Source: Rossellomorea aquimaris
GTDB lineage: Bacteria; Bacillota; Bacilli; Bacillales; Bacillaceae_B
DNA length: 64,000 bases
Assembly: GCF_003315075.1 (NCBI RefSeq)
Contig: NZ_QNRJ01000006.1
Span: forward strand, 62,001 to 126,000
Reading direction: 5' to 3'
Shown here: positions 1 through 8,394 of the stretch, in pieces
Position numbering within the stretch: position 1 is the stretch's first letter
Layout: each line of letters opens with the position of its first letter
Translations under genes and position numbers: made by a program
Notes under the pieces: model-generated
What the model saw: the letters and a program-made list of their open reading frames with translations, nothing else
Told to the model about the DNA's origin: nothing
The model's database searches: none

Positions 1-68
1 TGATCATTGAGATGAAGAGTCAGTCCTTCTTTTGTTCCTTTTATCATCACATTTGGCTTTTTATTCAT
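1..68 (-). CDS. minC: Septum site-determining protein MinC, N-terminal fragment
   Basis: Only the first 22 codons are in the window; the gene runs off the left edge. The reading starts at the ATG complementary to 66-68, preceded by a GAGGTGA ribosome binding site. The visible protein contains IKGTKEGLTLHL, which resembles the start of Bacillus MinC. MinC inhibits FtsZ ring assembly near the poles together with MinD. Its position directly after mreD matches the Bacillus mreBCD-minCD cluster. The call rests on this short match plus synteny. Confidence 0.75.
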   Translation of the reverse strand, partial: MNKKPNVMIKGTKEGLTLHLND

Positions 69-153
69 GGCGCAATTTTTCACCTCAGTCGTCTATTAAA
101 TTCGACATAAGCAGTGCCATTTCCTCTTTTTATGAAAAAATTACTAATAGAAT

Positions 154-675
154 TTATTCATCCAGCCACTCTTTCCGTTTTCGGAGAAGATAGTTCCTGA
201 GTGGAAATGCCACAACTATATAAAACAATACATTAAGGACCAATGTCGGCCACAAACGCCAGTCCACGAACTGCATGAACGTCAAATCAGTCCGTTGGAT
301 AATTAAATTGATCTGATACACCAAAAACTCCAAGACGGAAAGATTCACAAGTGAAATCATTCCCAATACAAAGAGGTTATTATGTAGGATCCTCATCATC
401 TGATGGGATAAAAAGATGACAAATGGGAAGAGCACTAAGTAAATGCCATTGATCTCTGTGTAGTAAATATCAAATAGAAAGCCAAAGATGAAACCATAAA
501 GCAGGGCAGTGCGGTACTGATAAAACGCACAAATAAAGAACAGCACAATAATCAGAAAATGTGGAACAATGATTTTCTGATCGAACCACTCTTCATTTGG
601 AAAAAGATGAACAAATAAACTCTCACTGTAAAAGAAAAGCAGAGTCATAAACGGAAGGAGGAGCCTACTGATCAT
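154..675 (-). CDS. mreD: Rod shape-determining protein MreD
   Basis: A 173-residue, very hydrophobic integral membrane protein with about five or six transmembrane stretches, the usual MreD size. MreD works with MreC and MreB in the elongasome that guides lateral cell-wall synthesis. The start is set at the ATG at 675 because GAGGAGG lies six bases upstream; the longer reading to 693 would place its start on that Shine-Dalgarno sequence. The resulting N-terminus, MISRLLLPF, resembles B. subtilis MreD. It overlaps the end of mreC by 11 bases, indicating translational coupling, and minC follows 85 bases downstream. Confidence 0.93.
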   Translation of the reverse strand: MISRLLLPFMTLLFFYSESLFVHLFPNEEWFDQKIIVPHFLIIVLFFICAFYQYRTALLYGFIFGFLFDIYYTEINGIYLVLFPFVIFLSHQMMRILHNNLFVLGMISLVNLSVLEFLVYQINLIIQRTDLTFMQFVDWRLWPTLVLNVLFYIVVAFPLRNYLLRKRKEWLDE

Positions 676-1552
676 TGCCATCCTCCTCAGCATCCGCTTC
701 CTTTTCCGTCACACCCTGAATGTCACGGTCGATGACCATGACGTGCTCCAGGTGATAGAAATCAGCAGCAGGCTTTACATATGCCGTTTGAGTCAATCCG
801 TATTGATCCGGCTTTACTTCTTTCACTTCACCGATGACCAGCCCCTTAGGAAATACGCCTCCAAGTCCCGAGGTCATCACTTTAGAGCCTTTGTCGACTT
901 TCATATCGTTGGAAATCCGTTTAACCAAAATTTCTTTTTTATCACTGTCGTACCCTTCGATCCACCCGTTTATATCTTGTTCTTTCCCTTGTATCACAGT
1001 GGAAATCCGGTTTTTTGTGTTATTGGTGGAAATTAATTCAACCGTAGATGAAAATTCATTTACGCTTTTAATCTTTCCGATCAATCCAGCCGATGAAATG
1101 ACGGCCATGTCTGATTTAATCCCGTTCACTTCTCCTTTATCAATCGTTAGGAGCTCTTGCCAGCGATCAGGATTCCTTGCAATGACGGTAGCTTGAATCG
1201 TGTTATAGGCACGAAGGTCTTCCTTCTTTTCAAGGACTGCCCTTAATTCATTATTATCTTGTTTCAGGTCTTTCACCTTTGTTTCAAGCTTCACTAATTC
1301 ATCTAAACGCGTTTTCAATTTTTCGTTTTCTGTGTATGTATTTTGAAGATCTTGAACGTTTTCAACAACTCCGGCTACATAGTTAACAGGTTTTGAAACC
1401 AATGACTGTCCGAATCCTACCATATCTTTTACAAACTGCTCAGGCCAGCTGATGGCATCTCGCTCCCGCAGAGAAAATCCGATTAATCCCACAAGGACGA
1501 TGACACTGACGAGCAGAATGATCAAACGTTTATTCAGGAAGAATTGTGGCAT
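665..1552 (-). CDS. mreC: Rod shape-determining protein MreC
   Basis: A 295-residue bitopic membrane protein of the elongasome that links cytoplasmic MreB to extracellular wall synthases. It has one N-terminal transmembrane segment (about residues 8-27), a predicted coiled coil (about 60-110, with many Lys, Glu and Leu), the MreC beta-rich region (about 115-270) and a short acidic tail. The ATG at 1552 follows GAGGTG by six bases. The alternative GTG at 1561 is part of that ribosome binding site and is rejected. It lies between mreB and mreD, separated from mreB by a hairpin with a U-run. Confidence 0.95.
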   Translation of the reverse strand: MPQFFLNKRLIILLVSVIVLVGLIGFSLRERDAISWPEQFVKDMVGFGQSLVSKPVNYVAGVVENVQDLQNTYTENEKLKTRLDELVKLETKVKDLKQDNNELRAVLEKKEDLRAYNTIQATVIARNPDRWQELLTIDKGEVNGIKSDMAVISSAGLIGKIKSVNEFSSTVELISTNNTKNRISTVIQGKEQDINGWIEGYDSDKKEILVKRISNDMKVDKGSKVMTSGLGGVFPKGLVIGEVKEVKPDQYGLTQTAYVKPAADFYHLEHVMVIDRDIQGVTEKEADAEEDGNDQ

Positions 1553-1644
1553 GATGTACACCTCAACCTTTTCTCATTCTAGTAAATACTATATCAAAAA
1601 TCGCTTGTTTTTGATATCATTCGTCAAAATATTCATGGTTGCTC

Positions 1645-1702
1645 GAAAAAAGATGGGGCCGACCTTAAGGCCAACCAAGCACCCTTAAGGAAACGTCCCC
1701 CA
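1645..1702 (-). terminator. Hairpin with U-run between mreB and mreC
   Basis: On the minus strand, ATGGGG (1697-1702) pairs with CCCCAT (1653-1658), followed by CTTTTTTC. Two copies of the palindrome CCTTAAGG (1664-1671 and 1683-1690) sit inside and can pair with each other. It looks like a Rho-independent terminator or attenuator that would lower mreCD expression relative to mreB. Confidence 0.6.
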
Positions 1703-1730
1703 TTCATTATTCACTATCTATTATTGTTAA

Positions 1731-2738
1731 TTATTTTCCTCGATTTTTAAAGAGATGGATGTGGTCGAGGGCTTTCCCTGTACCGATTGCCACACAATCC
1801 AGAGGCTCCTCTGCAATGAGGACCGGCATTTTCGTTTCATCACTGATCACTTTGTCAAGATTACGAAGAAGCGCCCCTCCACCTGTCAGCACAATTCCTC
1901 TGTCCATGATGTCAGCTGCGAGTTCCGGCGGTGTTTTCTCTAATGTACTCTTAACGGCATCGACAATCGTGTATACGGTATCACGAAGAGCAGATGCAAT
2001 TTCAATCGCCGTTACTTCGATCGTTTTCGGAAGACCGGTCAGAAGGTCACGTCCGCGAATCTCCATGGCTTCGATTCCTTCAGAGTCACCGGCAGAACCG
2101 ACTTCCATTTTGATCGTCTCCGCTGTACGGTCCCCGATCATCAGGTTATACGTTTTGCGGATATAGTTGATGATGGCATCATCCATCTCATCCCCGGCTA
2201 CACGGATCGACTGACTTGTCACAATCCCTCCTAAAGAGATGATGGCTACTTCCGTCGTTCCTCCACCGATATCTACGACCATACTTCCTGTCGGTTCCCA
2301 TACTGGCAGGTTTGCACCGATTGCAGCGGCAAACGGCTCTTCGATCGTGTAAGCATCCCTTGCTCCTGCCTGTCTTGTTGCATCGATGACCGCTCTTTCT
2401 TCAACACCGGTTATGCCTGAAGGTACACAAACCATGACGTAAGGCTTTCGGGAAAAAGCTCCTTTATTACGCGTCGCTTGTCTTATGTAATACTTCATCA
2501 TCGTGGCTGTTGTTTCGTAGTCTGCGATGACCCCATCTTTCATCGGGCGAAGAGCCACGACATTCCCCGGTGTTCTACCGATCATGTTCTTAGCATCATT
2601 TCCGACTGCAACGATATGCTTGTTATCTGTTTGAAGTGCTACAACAGAAGGTTCGCGAACGACAATCCCTTTGCCTTTCAAGTACACCAATGTGTTAGCT
2701 GTTCCTAAATCAATCCCTAAATCTTTCGTTCCAAACAT
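1731..2738 (-). CDS. mreB: Rod shape-determining protein MreB (bacterial actin)
   Basis: A 335-residue actin-fold ATPase that forms membrane-associated filaments positioning the peptidoglycan elongation machinery. Visible signatures are the phosphate-1 loop [10 protein letters not shown] near the N-terminus, [13 protein letters not shown] (phosphate 2) and [11 protein letters not shown] near the C-terminus. The start [12 protein letters not shown] is set at 2738, with GGGAG about ten bases upstream. The reading can be extended by 27 codons to 2819, but the extension has no family similarity. It is followed by mreC and mreD, as in Bacillus. Confidence 0.97.
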   Translation of the reverse strand: MFGTKDLGIDLGTANTLVYLKGKGIVVREPSVVALQTDNKHIVAVGNDAKNMIGRTPGNVVALRPMKDGVIADYETTATMMKYYIRQATRNKGAFSRKPYVMVCVPSGITGVEERAVIDATRQAGARDAYTIEEPFAAAIGANLPVWEPTGSMVVDIGGGTTEVAIISLGGIVTSQSIRVAGDEMDDAIINYIRKTYNLMIGDRTAETIKMEVGSAGDSEGIEAMEIRGRDLLTGLPKTIEVTAIEIASALRDTVYTIVDAVKSTLEKTPPELAADIMDRGIVLTGGGALLRNLDKVISDETKMPVLIAEEPLDCVAIGTGKALDHIHLFKNRGK

Positions 2739-2869
2739 GAATGGTATCTCCCTTTCTGATACAAATTGGCTGGTTTTTAACGTTTTATATGTGTTTTCAC
2801 AGGAGAGTTGTCCAATCACTCTCTATCCTCGTAATTTTCGTCACAATAATTGTTCGTTCATGCATAACG

Positions 2870-2912
2870 AAAAGACTCATTCCCTTGAAGAATGACTCTC
2901 TTTTTTCAAAGA
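2870..2912. terminator. Imperfect hairpin between radC and mreB
   Basis: GACTCATTC (plus strand) faces GAATGACTC across a short loop with one C:C mismatch, flanked by A-rich and T-rich runs. It could end radC transcription on the minus strand, but the U-run there is weak. It may instead be part of the mreB leader. Confidence 0.35.
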
Positions 2913-2991
2913 CTGCGTTATATAGAATCACCATATTGTTTGTAAAAATCATAAGCTTAATTATATCGCAACCAGGAAAAAAATCATAGTG

Positions 2992-3702
2992 TCATAAATA
3001 CCCTTTTTCCTTTAAACTGATAAACTTCTTCTCCCCTATTATAAGATGATCGAGTATATCAATACCAATGATTCGACCACATTCTACTAATCTTTTTGTG
3101 ACCTCTATATCTTCTCTGCTTGGAGTCGGATCTCCCGATGGATGGTTATGGATACAAATGATCGAGGCGGCGGATCGTCGGAAGGCTTCCTTGAAGACCT
3201 CCCGGGGGTGCACGATGGAAGCATTCAGACTTCCAATAAAGATGGTTTGCTTGTGGAGAACTTGATTCTTTGTGTTGAGGTATAAGCATACAAAATGCTC
3301 CTGGGCCAAAAATCTCATGTCGTTCATGACATAATTGGCTCCGTCTTCGGGGGAACGGATGCTATATCTGTCGTCAAAAGCCAAGTTGCTGATTCTTCGA
3401 CCGAATTCGACGGCGGCCATGATTTGAACCGCCTTTGCAAGGCCGATTCCCTTCGTTTTCGTAATCTCTTCCAGGGAAGCATCCTTTAATAGATTCAATC
3501 CATCAAAGTGATTGAGCAGACGGTTGGACAGTTGCAGAACAGATTCGGATTTCGTACCGGTCCGGAGTAAGATAGCCAGGAGCTCCTGATTGGACAGGCT
3601 TGCTGCCCCACTTTGGATCAATCTTTCCCGAGGTCTTTCATCTTGAGGGAAATCCCGGATCATCAGCCTGTTTTCTTCATGCTGGGGTATTGTTTTAACC
3701 AT
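2992..3702 (-). CDS. radC: RadC family JAB/MPN-domain protein
   Basis: A 236-residue protein of the RadC/YsxA family. It has an N-terminal helix-hairpin-helix-like part (ELLAILLRTGTKSE, then TKGIGLAKA) and a C-terminal JAMM metalloprotease-like domain with HNHPSGDPTPSRED at about residues 184-197, carrying the His-x-His and Asp metal ligands. The exact role is unresolved; the old link to DNA repair is disputed. The ATG at 3702 is preceded by AGGAGG at five bases. It is followed by mreB and preceded by maf, the standard Bacillus order. Confidence 0.93.
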   Translation of the reverse strand: MVKTIPQHEENRLMIRDFPQDERPRERLIQSGAASLSNQELLAILLRTGTKSESVLQLSNRLLNHFDGLNLLKDASLEEITKTKGIGLAKAVQIMAAVEFGRRISNLAFDDRYSIRSPEDGANYVMNDMRFLAQEHFVCLYLNTKNQVLHKQTIFIGSLNASIVHPREVFKEAFRRSAASIICIHNHPSGDPTPSREDIEVTKRLVECGRIIGIDILDHLIIGEKKFISLKEKGYL

Positions 3703-3730
3703 TGGTTCCTCCTATTCGTACGCTTGGGAG

Positions 3731-4303
3731 TCACTCTGGTTGAAGATAGCCCATTTCAAGTAAAACACGATTCACTCGTGAGATGGGTAAGCCAACGACG
3801 GAGAAATAATCGCCTTTGATTTCTTTGACAAATTTCGCTCCGATTCCTTGAATACCATATGAACCGGCTTTATCAAAAGGTTCTTCAGATGCAATATAAT
3901 CGTCGATCTCTTTAGAAGTCAACTCCCAAAACGTCACATCCGTTTTTTCATAAAAGAGTTCCTCCACGTCACCACGCAGAATGGCAACCCCCGTGTAGAC
4001 AGAATGGGTAGAACCGGAAAGCATGGATAGCATTTCTTTCGCTTCCTCTTTGGATTCCGGTTTACCAAGAATCAGATCATCCTTCGCTACGACGGTGTCT
4101 GAACCGATTACATAGTGAGTGGGGTATTGATTCGAGATTTCTTTCGCTTTTTTGCGGGCAAGATACATCACGACTTCATGGGGCGATAAATCAGATGAAA
4201 AAGTTTCCTCTACAGTAGAGCTGATAACGGAAAAAGAAAGTTGAATTTGTTGCAGAAGTTCTTTTCGACGAGGAGATTGTGAAGCGAGTATGAGGTTGGA
4301 CAC
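3731..4303 (-). CDS. maf: Maf nucleotide pyrophosphatase (dTTP/UTP type)
   Basis: A 190-residue Maf/YhdE-like house-cleaning enzyme that hydrolyses non-canonical or excess nucleoside triphosphates; Maf is also associated with septum formation. It shows SQSPRRKELL at residues 8-17, VIGSDTVVAKDD around 65-76 with the catalytic Asp, and DKAGSYGIQG near 145. Its length is normal for the family. It lies between spoIIB and radC. A hairpin terminator sits between spoIIB and maf, so maf probably has its own promoter in 4304-4379. Confidence 0.95.
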   Translation of the reverse strand: MSNLILASQSPRRKELLQQIQLSFSVISSTVEETFSSDLSPHEVVMYLARKKAKEISNQYPTHYVIGSDTVVAKDDLILGKPESKEEAKEMLSMLSGSTHSVYTGVAILRGDVEELFYEKTDVTFWELTSKEIDDYIASEEPFDKAGSYGIQGIGAKFVKEIKGDYFSVVGLPISRVNRVLLEMGYLQPE

Positions 4304-4379
4304 ACCATACCAATCCTTTCAGGGTAGAAATTGGGAGATACATGAATATACTACCAAATTCCGCCTCTTTAAACAAGTA

Positions 4380-4445
4380 AAAATAGAGCCGGCACTCTTA
4401 TGGTCAGGAAGCATAAATCTGACAAAATGAGAGAGGCTCTATTTT
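4380..4445 (-). terminator. Rho-independent terminator of spoIIB
   Basis: AAATAGAGCC (4381-4390) pairs with GGCTCTATTT (4435-4444). The minus-strand transcript runs into TATTTTTAC. It lies 45 bases after the spoIIB stop. A small internal GTCAG/CTGAC hairpin sits in the loop. Confidence 0.75.
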
Positions 4446-4489
4446 CGGTAAAGGATTATTTCCTAGAAAATAGTCTAATCCGGTCGAAA

Positions 4490-5470
4490 TTATAATCCAC
4501 TGTAAAGTTGCAGGTAGGATAACAGCTCTTCCTGAACCTTCTGGGCATCCTCCGGGGACTTCATCGCCGCCGCGAGATTCCCTGCTTTGACCAAGTTCTC
4601 TTTCATGGAAGCGATGGACTCTTGACCCACCTTGATTCCTTCCAGTTCCTTCACTCCGGATTGAATGGTTTGAATGATTGCATCATCAGGGGTCCCCCCG
4701 ACCACACCACTGCTGCTCGCCTGCGCGATTGTGCTATAGAGGGCATTCCCTTTTTCAAGAAACGTTTTCTCTTCTTTAGAGGCGTTGATTCCCTTAGAAC
4801 CGAGAACAAAATCCTTCGCGTACACCTCGACTCCTTGGTCTTTGAGTTTGCTCCCAAGATTTTTGGCCGTTTCAAGATCCCCCGCTACACCCAGAAATAA
4901 GAAGAATTGCCCGTCCTTCTCCACACTTGCATGAGAAAAGCCTTTTGCTGACAAACTATCCTGCATGGCATTTAGTTGCTCCTCTGTCGAATAAACACCA
5001 CCTTGAACGATTGAGGTGGAGAAATCCTGTAATTCAACAGCCGATACAGACTGCTTCCCTTCCGTATTTCCTTCTGCTGTCGTATCTTGAAGCGTTGCCG
5101 CAGGAGCCGAAGGACCATCTGTTGTCGTAATGACTTTAAGCGTGCCGAATCCCAGCACCGCTCCCACCACCACGGCACCAATGATGGACATTAGAAGATT
5201 GACAGAGTCCTGAAAAGGATTCTTGAAAGACTTGCGCTTCTTCTTGTTCCCTGACACATAATTGATTTTCTTATATTCCTTAGGAGGTTGGGCTTCCTCA
5301 TCGTCGGGAAGGATCCAATCGAACCCATTGTCTTCCGCCTCTTCCCCGGCAGCTGCTTCAGACTCACTTAACTTCCAATCATAAACAAGAAGATCTTCGT
5401 CAAAATTTGTTTTTTCACCATTAATTTTAATAGATATCTTTTTATCTTTGTCTCTTTTATTATTCATCAT
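4490..5470 (-). CDS. spoIIB: Stage II sporulation protein B (SPOR-domain protein)
   Basis: A 326-residue bitopic protein. It has an acidic cytoplasmic N-terminus, one transmembrane segment at about 95-117 (LLMSIIGAVVVGAVLGFG), a linker, and a SPOR-like peptidoglycan-binding region at about 155-225 (YSTEEQLNAMQDSLSAKGF, then LFLGVAGDLETAKNL). SpoIIB localises to the sporulation septum and helps septal wall thinning during engulfment. Identification rests on architecture, length (332 residues in B. subtilis, from memory) and position next to maf and radC. The ATG at 5470 follows GGAGG by six bases. A terminator upstream separates it from the pilus operon. Confidence 0.85.
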   Translation of the reverse strand: MMNNKRDKDKKISIKINGEKTNFDEDLLVYDWKLSESEAAAGEEAEDNGFDWILPDDEEAQPPKEYKKINYVSGNKKKRKSFKNPFQDSVNLLMSIIGAVVVGAVLGFGTLKVITTTDGPSAPAATLQDTTAEGNTEGKQSVSAVELQDFSTSIVQGGVYSTEEQLNAMQDSLSAKGFSHASVEKDGQFFLFLGVAGDLETAKNLGSKLKDQGVEVYAKDFVLGSKGINASKEEKTFLEKGNALYSTIAQASSSGVVGGTPDDAIIQTIQSGVKELEGIKVGQESIASMKENLVKAGNLAAAMKSPEDAQKVQEELLSYLQLYSGL

Positions 5471-5514
5471 CGCCACCCTCCTTCATCTATTTTTTTCCAT
5501 GCTATCACATCCAA

Positions 5515-5549
5515 TAAAAAAAAGAACAAGACTTTTGTCGTCTTGTCCT
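5515..5549 (-). terminator. Terminator at the end of the type IV pilus operon
   Basis: AGGACAAGAC and GTCTTGTTCT form a stem (5523-5549) on the minus strand, followed by at least seven U residues. It closes the operon 22 bases after the last pilin gene and isolates spoIIB. Confidence 0.85.
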
Positions 5550-5570
5550 AATAGGTTTTCGTCAAATTTT

Positions 5571-6014
5571 TTAGTTTTTCTGCAGTGATTGAATAGAAAG
5601 GGTAGAAAACGGGATTTCTTCTTTAACTCCGTTTCCATTTGTACATAGATTATACTCTTCCCCCAATAAACAAATGGATATCACACTCTCTCCGTCAGCC
5701 AAAACATAAGAGGATTCATCCGGCGCCATGACTGTTTTGGAATGGGGGTCCAAGATCGGTTCAATCAATTGAGCATCTACCAATTCTTTATACGTAATCT
5801 TACCCGTTACCTTTTCTTGAAGCATGGCATCCTTCGCATAGTATTGCGCTGAACTTTTCATCGTAAGGGCGTTTGCCACAAACGCCTGTTTCTTTGATTT
5901 TTCAATCAGATTGTTTATCGCCAATACAGCAATGACGGCTATGACCCCTAAGATCACGATAACAGCAAGCAATTCTACAAGCGTATATCCTCTTTCATTT
6001 TCACGCATTATCAT
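5571..6014 (-). CDS. Type IV pilin-like protein, last gene of the pil operon
   Basis: About 147 residues with a class III signal peptide: a short leader ending NERG, then YTLVELLAVIVILGVIAVIA with Glu at position +5 of the mature protein. PilD should cut after the Gly. Near the C-terminus is a two-cysteine segment, CLLGEEYNLC, that could close a disulfide loop. It differs from the first pilin of the operon, which has no Cys, so it may be a minor or alternative subunit. Starts at 6014 (SD AAAGG four bases away) and 6008 are both possible. It follows pilO closely and is followed by a terminator. Confidence 0.88.
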   Translation of the reverse strand: MIMRENERGYTLVELLAVIVILGVIAVIAVLAINNLIEKSKKQAFVANALTMKSSAQYYAKDAMLQEKVTGKITYKELVDAQLIEPILDPHSKTVMAPDESSYVLADGESVISICLLGEEYNLCTNGNGVKEEIPFSTLSIQSLQKN

Positions 6015-6021
6015 CAAACCT

Positions 6022-6795
6022 TTAATTGATATCTAGTTCTTCTGACTTTTGTTCAGGGAACTGCTGAAAAGGATTTTTTTTGTTAGAAGGCAGGGGTGCA
6101 TCGAGCTTCGGCAGCTCCTTCTCAAGTTCTACTAAACCAGGTAAATAAAAGGCGGACACGACTAAATTCAATTGAATATTTTCGAATTCAGCTTGGTATT
6201 GCAGTAATTCAGCCGGTCCGCTGAAAGAAATCTGTTCTATTTCCACGATGCGATGCAGCTCTTCTAGTTTATTGATGAACTCCTCTATCTCGAAATAGCT
6301 CTTTGCCTCTACAGAAATCGTGGCTGTCAGTTTTTGAAGACCTTGTGGAAGGACCACTACAGGTGCCGGGGTCACTTCAGTGCCTTCTTCTTCAGTTCCT
6401 TCAGCACCCGCTCCGGACACATCATCCCCTGCGCCCATGGGTTCAGTTGCAGGAAGATCGACGGCACCTTCCGTAAATTCAATGCTTGTGATGAAACTGT
6501 CCGAGACGATTTCTGCTTTTTCCAGATCGATAAGCAGCTGCTGAGTTAGAGGTTTGACCGGAACCTTTTGTTGCAGTGAACTGGAATTTTCAAAGGAAGC
6601 CTGTTTAATGGAAGAAATCTTAGAATCCAATGCTTCAATCAGCTTCTTTTCCGTTTTGATTTCATTCTGCAGACTTTCTTTCTGATTTTTCACGGGTAGA
6701 TAGTAGAACCATACTCCCCCAAGGATAAGAAAAACTGCCATAACGATGGATGTACTGATCAGTAACCATTCTTTTTTCTCGAATCGTACATTCAT
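6022..6795 (-). CDS. pilO: Type IV pilus inner-membrane assembly protein PilO
   Basis: A 257-residue bitopic protein with one transmembrane segment at about 12-31, a coiled coil at about 35-65 and an extracytoplasmic region with a typical PilO-like ferredoxin-type fold. A low-complexity acidic, Gly- and Ala-rich insert lies at about 115-140. PilO pairs with PilN to form the alignment platform that connects PilM to the assembly machine. The call rests on topology and the conserved M-N-O order, since PilO sequence is poorly conserved. It overlaps the pilN stop by four bases (ATGA). Confidence 0.82.
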   Translation of the reverse strand: MNVRFEKKEWLLISTSIVMAVFLILGGVWFYYLPVKNQKESLQNEIKTEKKLIEALDSKISSIKQASFENSSSLQQKVPVKPLTQQLLIDLEKAEIVSDSFITSIEFTEGAVDLPATEPMGAGDDVSGAGAEGTEEEGTEVTPAPVVVLPQGLQKLTATISVEAKSYFEIEEFINKLEELHRIVEIEQISFSGPAELLQYQAEFENIQLNLVVSAFYLPGLVELEKELPKLDAPLPSNKKNPFQQFPEQKSEELDIN

Positions 6796-7418
6796 TCCGA
6801 ATCGCCTCCCTGCTCATCGGAAGTTTCCTCTGTTTCCATTTTCTTTATCTCTACTCTATTTAACGTTACTTCATATTGACCTATATACCTTGGTAAGATG
6901 GTTTCCGTATTAACGGCTGATAGACTATCATTTTCAGAGATGTCTTCTGTAGCCAGAGCTAATAAAGTCGCTTCCTGAATGTACCGGGATTCCTTCAGAT
7001 GCGTTAAATAAAATGCAGCTTCACTGCTTGTGTCAAATTGAATCGAGAGTTGGATACTCCCATCTTCGGCGTATGTAAATTGCTTCACGAAACCCCGTTC
7101 CGGCAGTAATTCGACCAGGTGATTCAAGACCGGCACCGTATCGATGGGATAGCTTTCCGCCCATCTGACTGCACTCTCCAATTGTACCCAGGCATCGGAT
7201 GATTCAAAATCAGAAATGCTTTGTTCTTTTTCAGCCCTTAGCTGCTTGGTACTCTGTAATTCCGTCGTCAGGACGTCCACGTCTTTTCCAATATTGAAAG
7301 ACAGCAGAAAAAGAACAAAAAGAGCAAGGATCCCAACGGATAGCACACCGATAACCACATACAGCCACTGACGACTCCCTTTTTCATTTTGAGGTAATAA
7401 ATTGATATCGACGAGCAC
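6792..7418 (-). CDS. pilN: Type IV pilus assembly protein PilN
   Basis: A 208-residue bitopic protein. It begins with the PilN signature DINLLPQNE, which in characterised systems docks into PilM. A transmembrane segment follows at about 18-42, then a coiled coil and a periplasmic-type fold (here outside the membrane of a Gram-positive cell). The start is GTG at 7418, overlapping the pilM stop (TAGTG) and preceded by AGAGGTGA, so translation is coupled. pilO overlaps its 3' end. Confidence 0.88.
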   Translation of the reverse strand: MLVDINLLPQNEKGSRQWLYVVIGVLSVGILALFVLFLLSFNIGKDVDVLTTELQSTKQLRAEKEQSISDFESSDAWVQLESAVRWAESYPIDTVPVLNHLVELLPERGFVKQFTYAEDGSIQLSIQFDTSSEAAFYLTHLKESRYIQEATLLALATEDISENDSLSAVNTETILPRYIGQYEVTLNRVEIKKMETEETSDEQGGDSE

Positions 7419-8380
7419 TATATCACCTCTTTTAATCCTAAACCAATGGCGAGTAGAAACGCACTCGATAGTTCTTCATTGGTGTAGGCGTCGCGTGCAG
7501 CTGTTGGTACCTGGAGAATGTCTATCTCGAACCGATTTGATAAAAGGGTGTGGATTTCCCCTACCATGGGATGGTCACCGGTTACGTATATTTTATTAAT
7601 CATCGCTTCATCATTTGTTAGTGTATAACGGTAAAAGCTGATCACTTTGTCTATTTCTTTCATCACTTCATCAAATTGAAGTGAGTGAAAATCCTTTTGA
7701 TACCCTCGATCATCCACGACTTCCCGATCCTCCCCCAACCCGATCGGCCTGAAAAATACAGGCTGATGATCATGAAAGATGGATACGGTCACATTAGCCT
7801 GATTGAAATAGAGGAGCATTTCATGGTCCTCTCTATGAGTTAGATCCAATGAGTGAACATAGCGATAAAAGGCAAGTGGACTAATATCCGCCACAACGGG
7901 CTTTAAATGGGCATCAGTCAGGATCTGCTGATATTCCATGACAATATCTTCCGGTGCCGCCACCAGGATGATCTCTTTCTTGTCTCCTTTATTTCCTACA
8001 ACCACCACATCAAAGACCGGATTCTCAAAAGGCAGGTGGATACTCGTACCGATTTCCAGGAACAAGTGGCTCTTCACCTCATCGTCCTCAATATCAGATG
8101 AAATCTCCATCTTCCTGATGATCATCTGAGTATTCGGGACGATGAATTGAACTTCCCTTTTCTTGATCCCCCAATCGAGGACACACTCTTCCAAAAAGAC
8201 TTGAAAAGCTTCTTTTTCAATGATTTTGCCATCGGAGATCATCCCGTCAGCTATTCGTTTCTCTCCAAAATGGTGAATATGTAAAGGAGAAATAGATTTC
8301 AATTCTACAAATCGAATCCATTGATCACTGATGACGATATTGATTTTATTTTTATTCTTATTGAAGAGACGAGATAACAT
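7418..8380 (-). CDS. pilM: Type IV pilus assembly actin-like protein PilM
   Basis: A 320-residue cytoplasmic protein of the PilM/FtsA actin-like family. PilM binds the N-terminal tail of PilN and couples the membrane platform to the motor ATPases. The N-terminus INIVISDQWIRFVEL corresponds to the first phosphate-binding strand pair. VVADISPLAFYRY and MLLYFNQANVTVSIF fit the conserved middle strands, and the C-terminal region (IYVTGDHPMVGEI) fits the last domain. It lies between pilD and pilN, the expected order. Confidence 0.87.
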   Translation of the reverse strand: MLSRLFNKNKNKINIVISDQWIRFVELKSISPLHIHHFGEKRIADGMISDGKIIEKEAFQVFLEECVLDWGIKKREVQFIVPNTQMIIRKMEISSDIEDDEVKSHLFLEIGTSIHLPFENPVFDVVVVGNKGDKKEIILVAAPEDIVMEYQQILTDAHLKPVVADISPLAFYRYVHSLDLTHREDHEMLLYFNQANVTVSIFHDHQPVFFRPIGLGEDREVVDDRGYQKDFHSLQFDEVMKEIDKVISFYRYTLTNDEAMINKIYVTGDHPMVGEIHTLLSNRFEIDILQVPTAARDAYTNEELSSAFLLAIGLGLKEVI

Positions 8381-8394
8381 CTTGAATAACCCCT

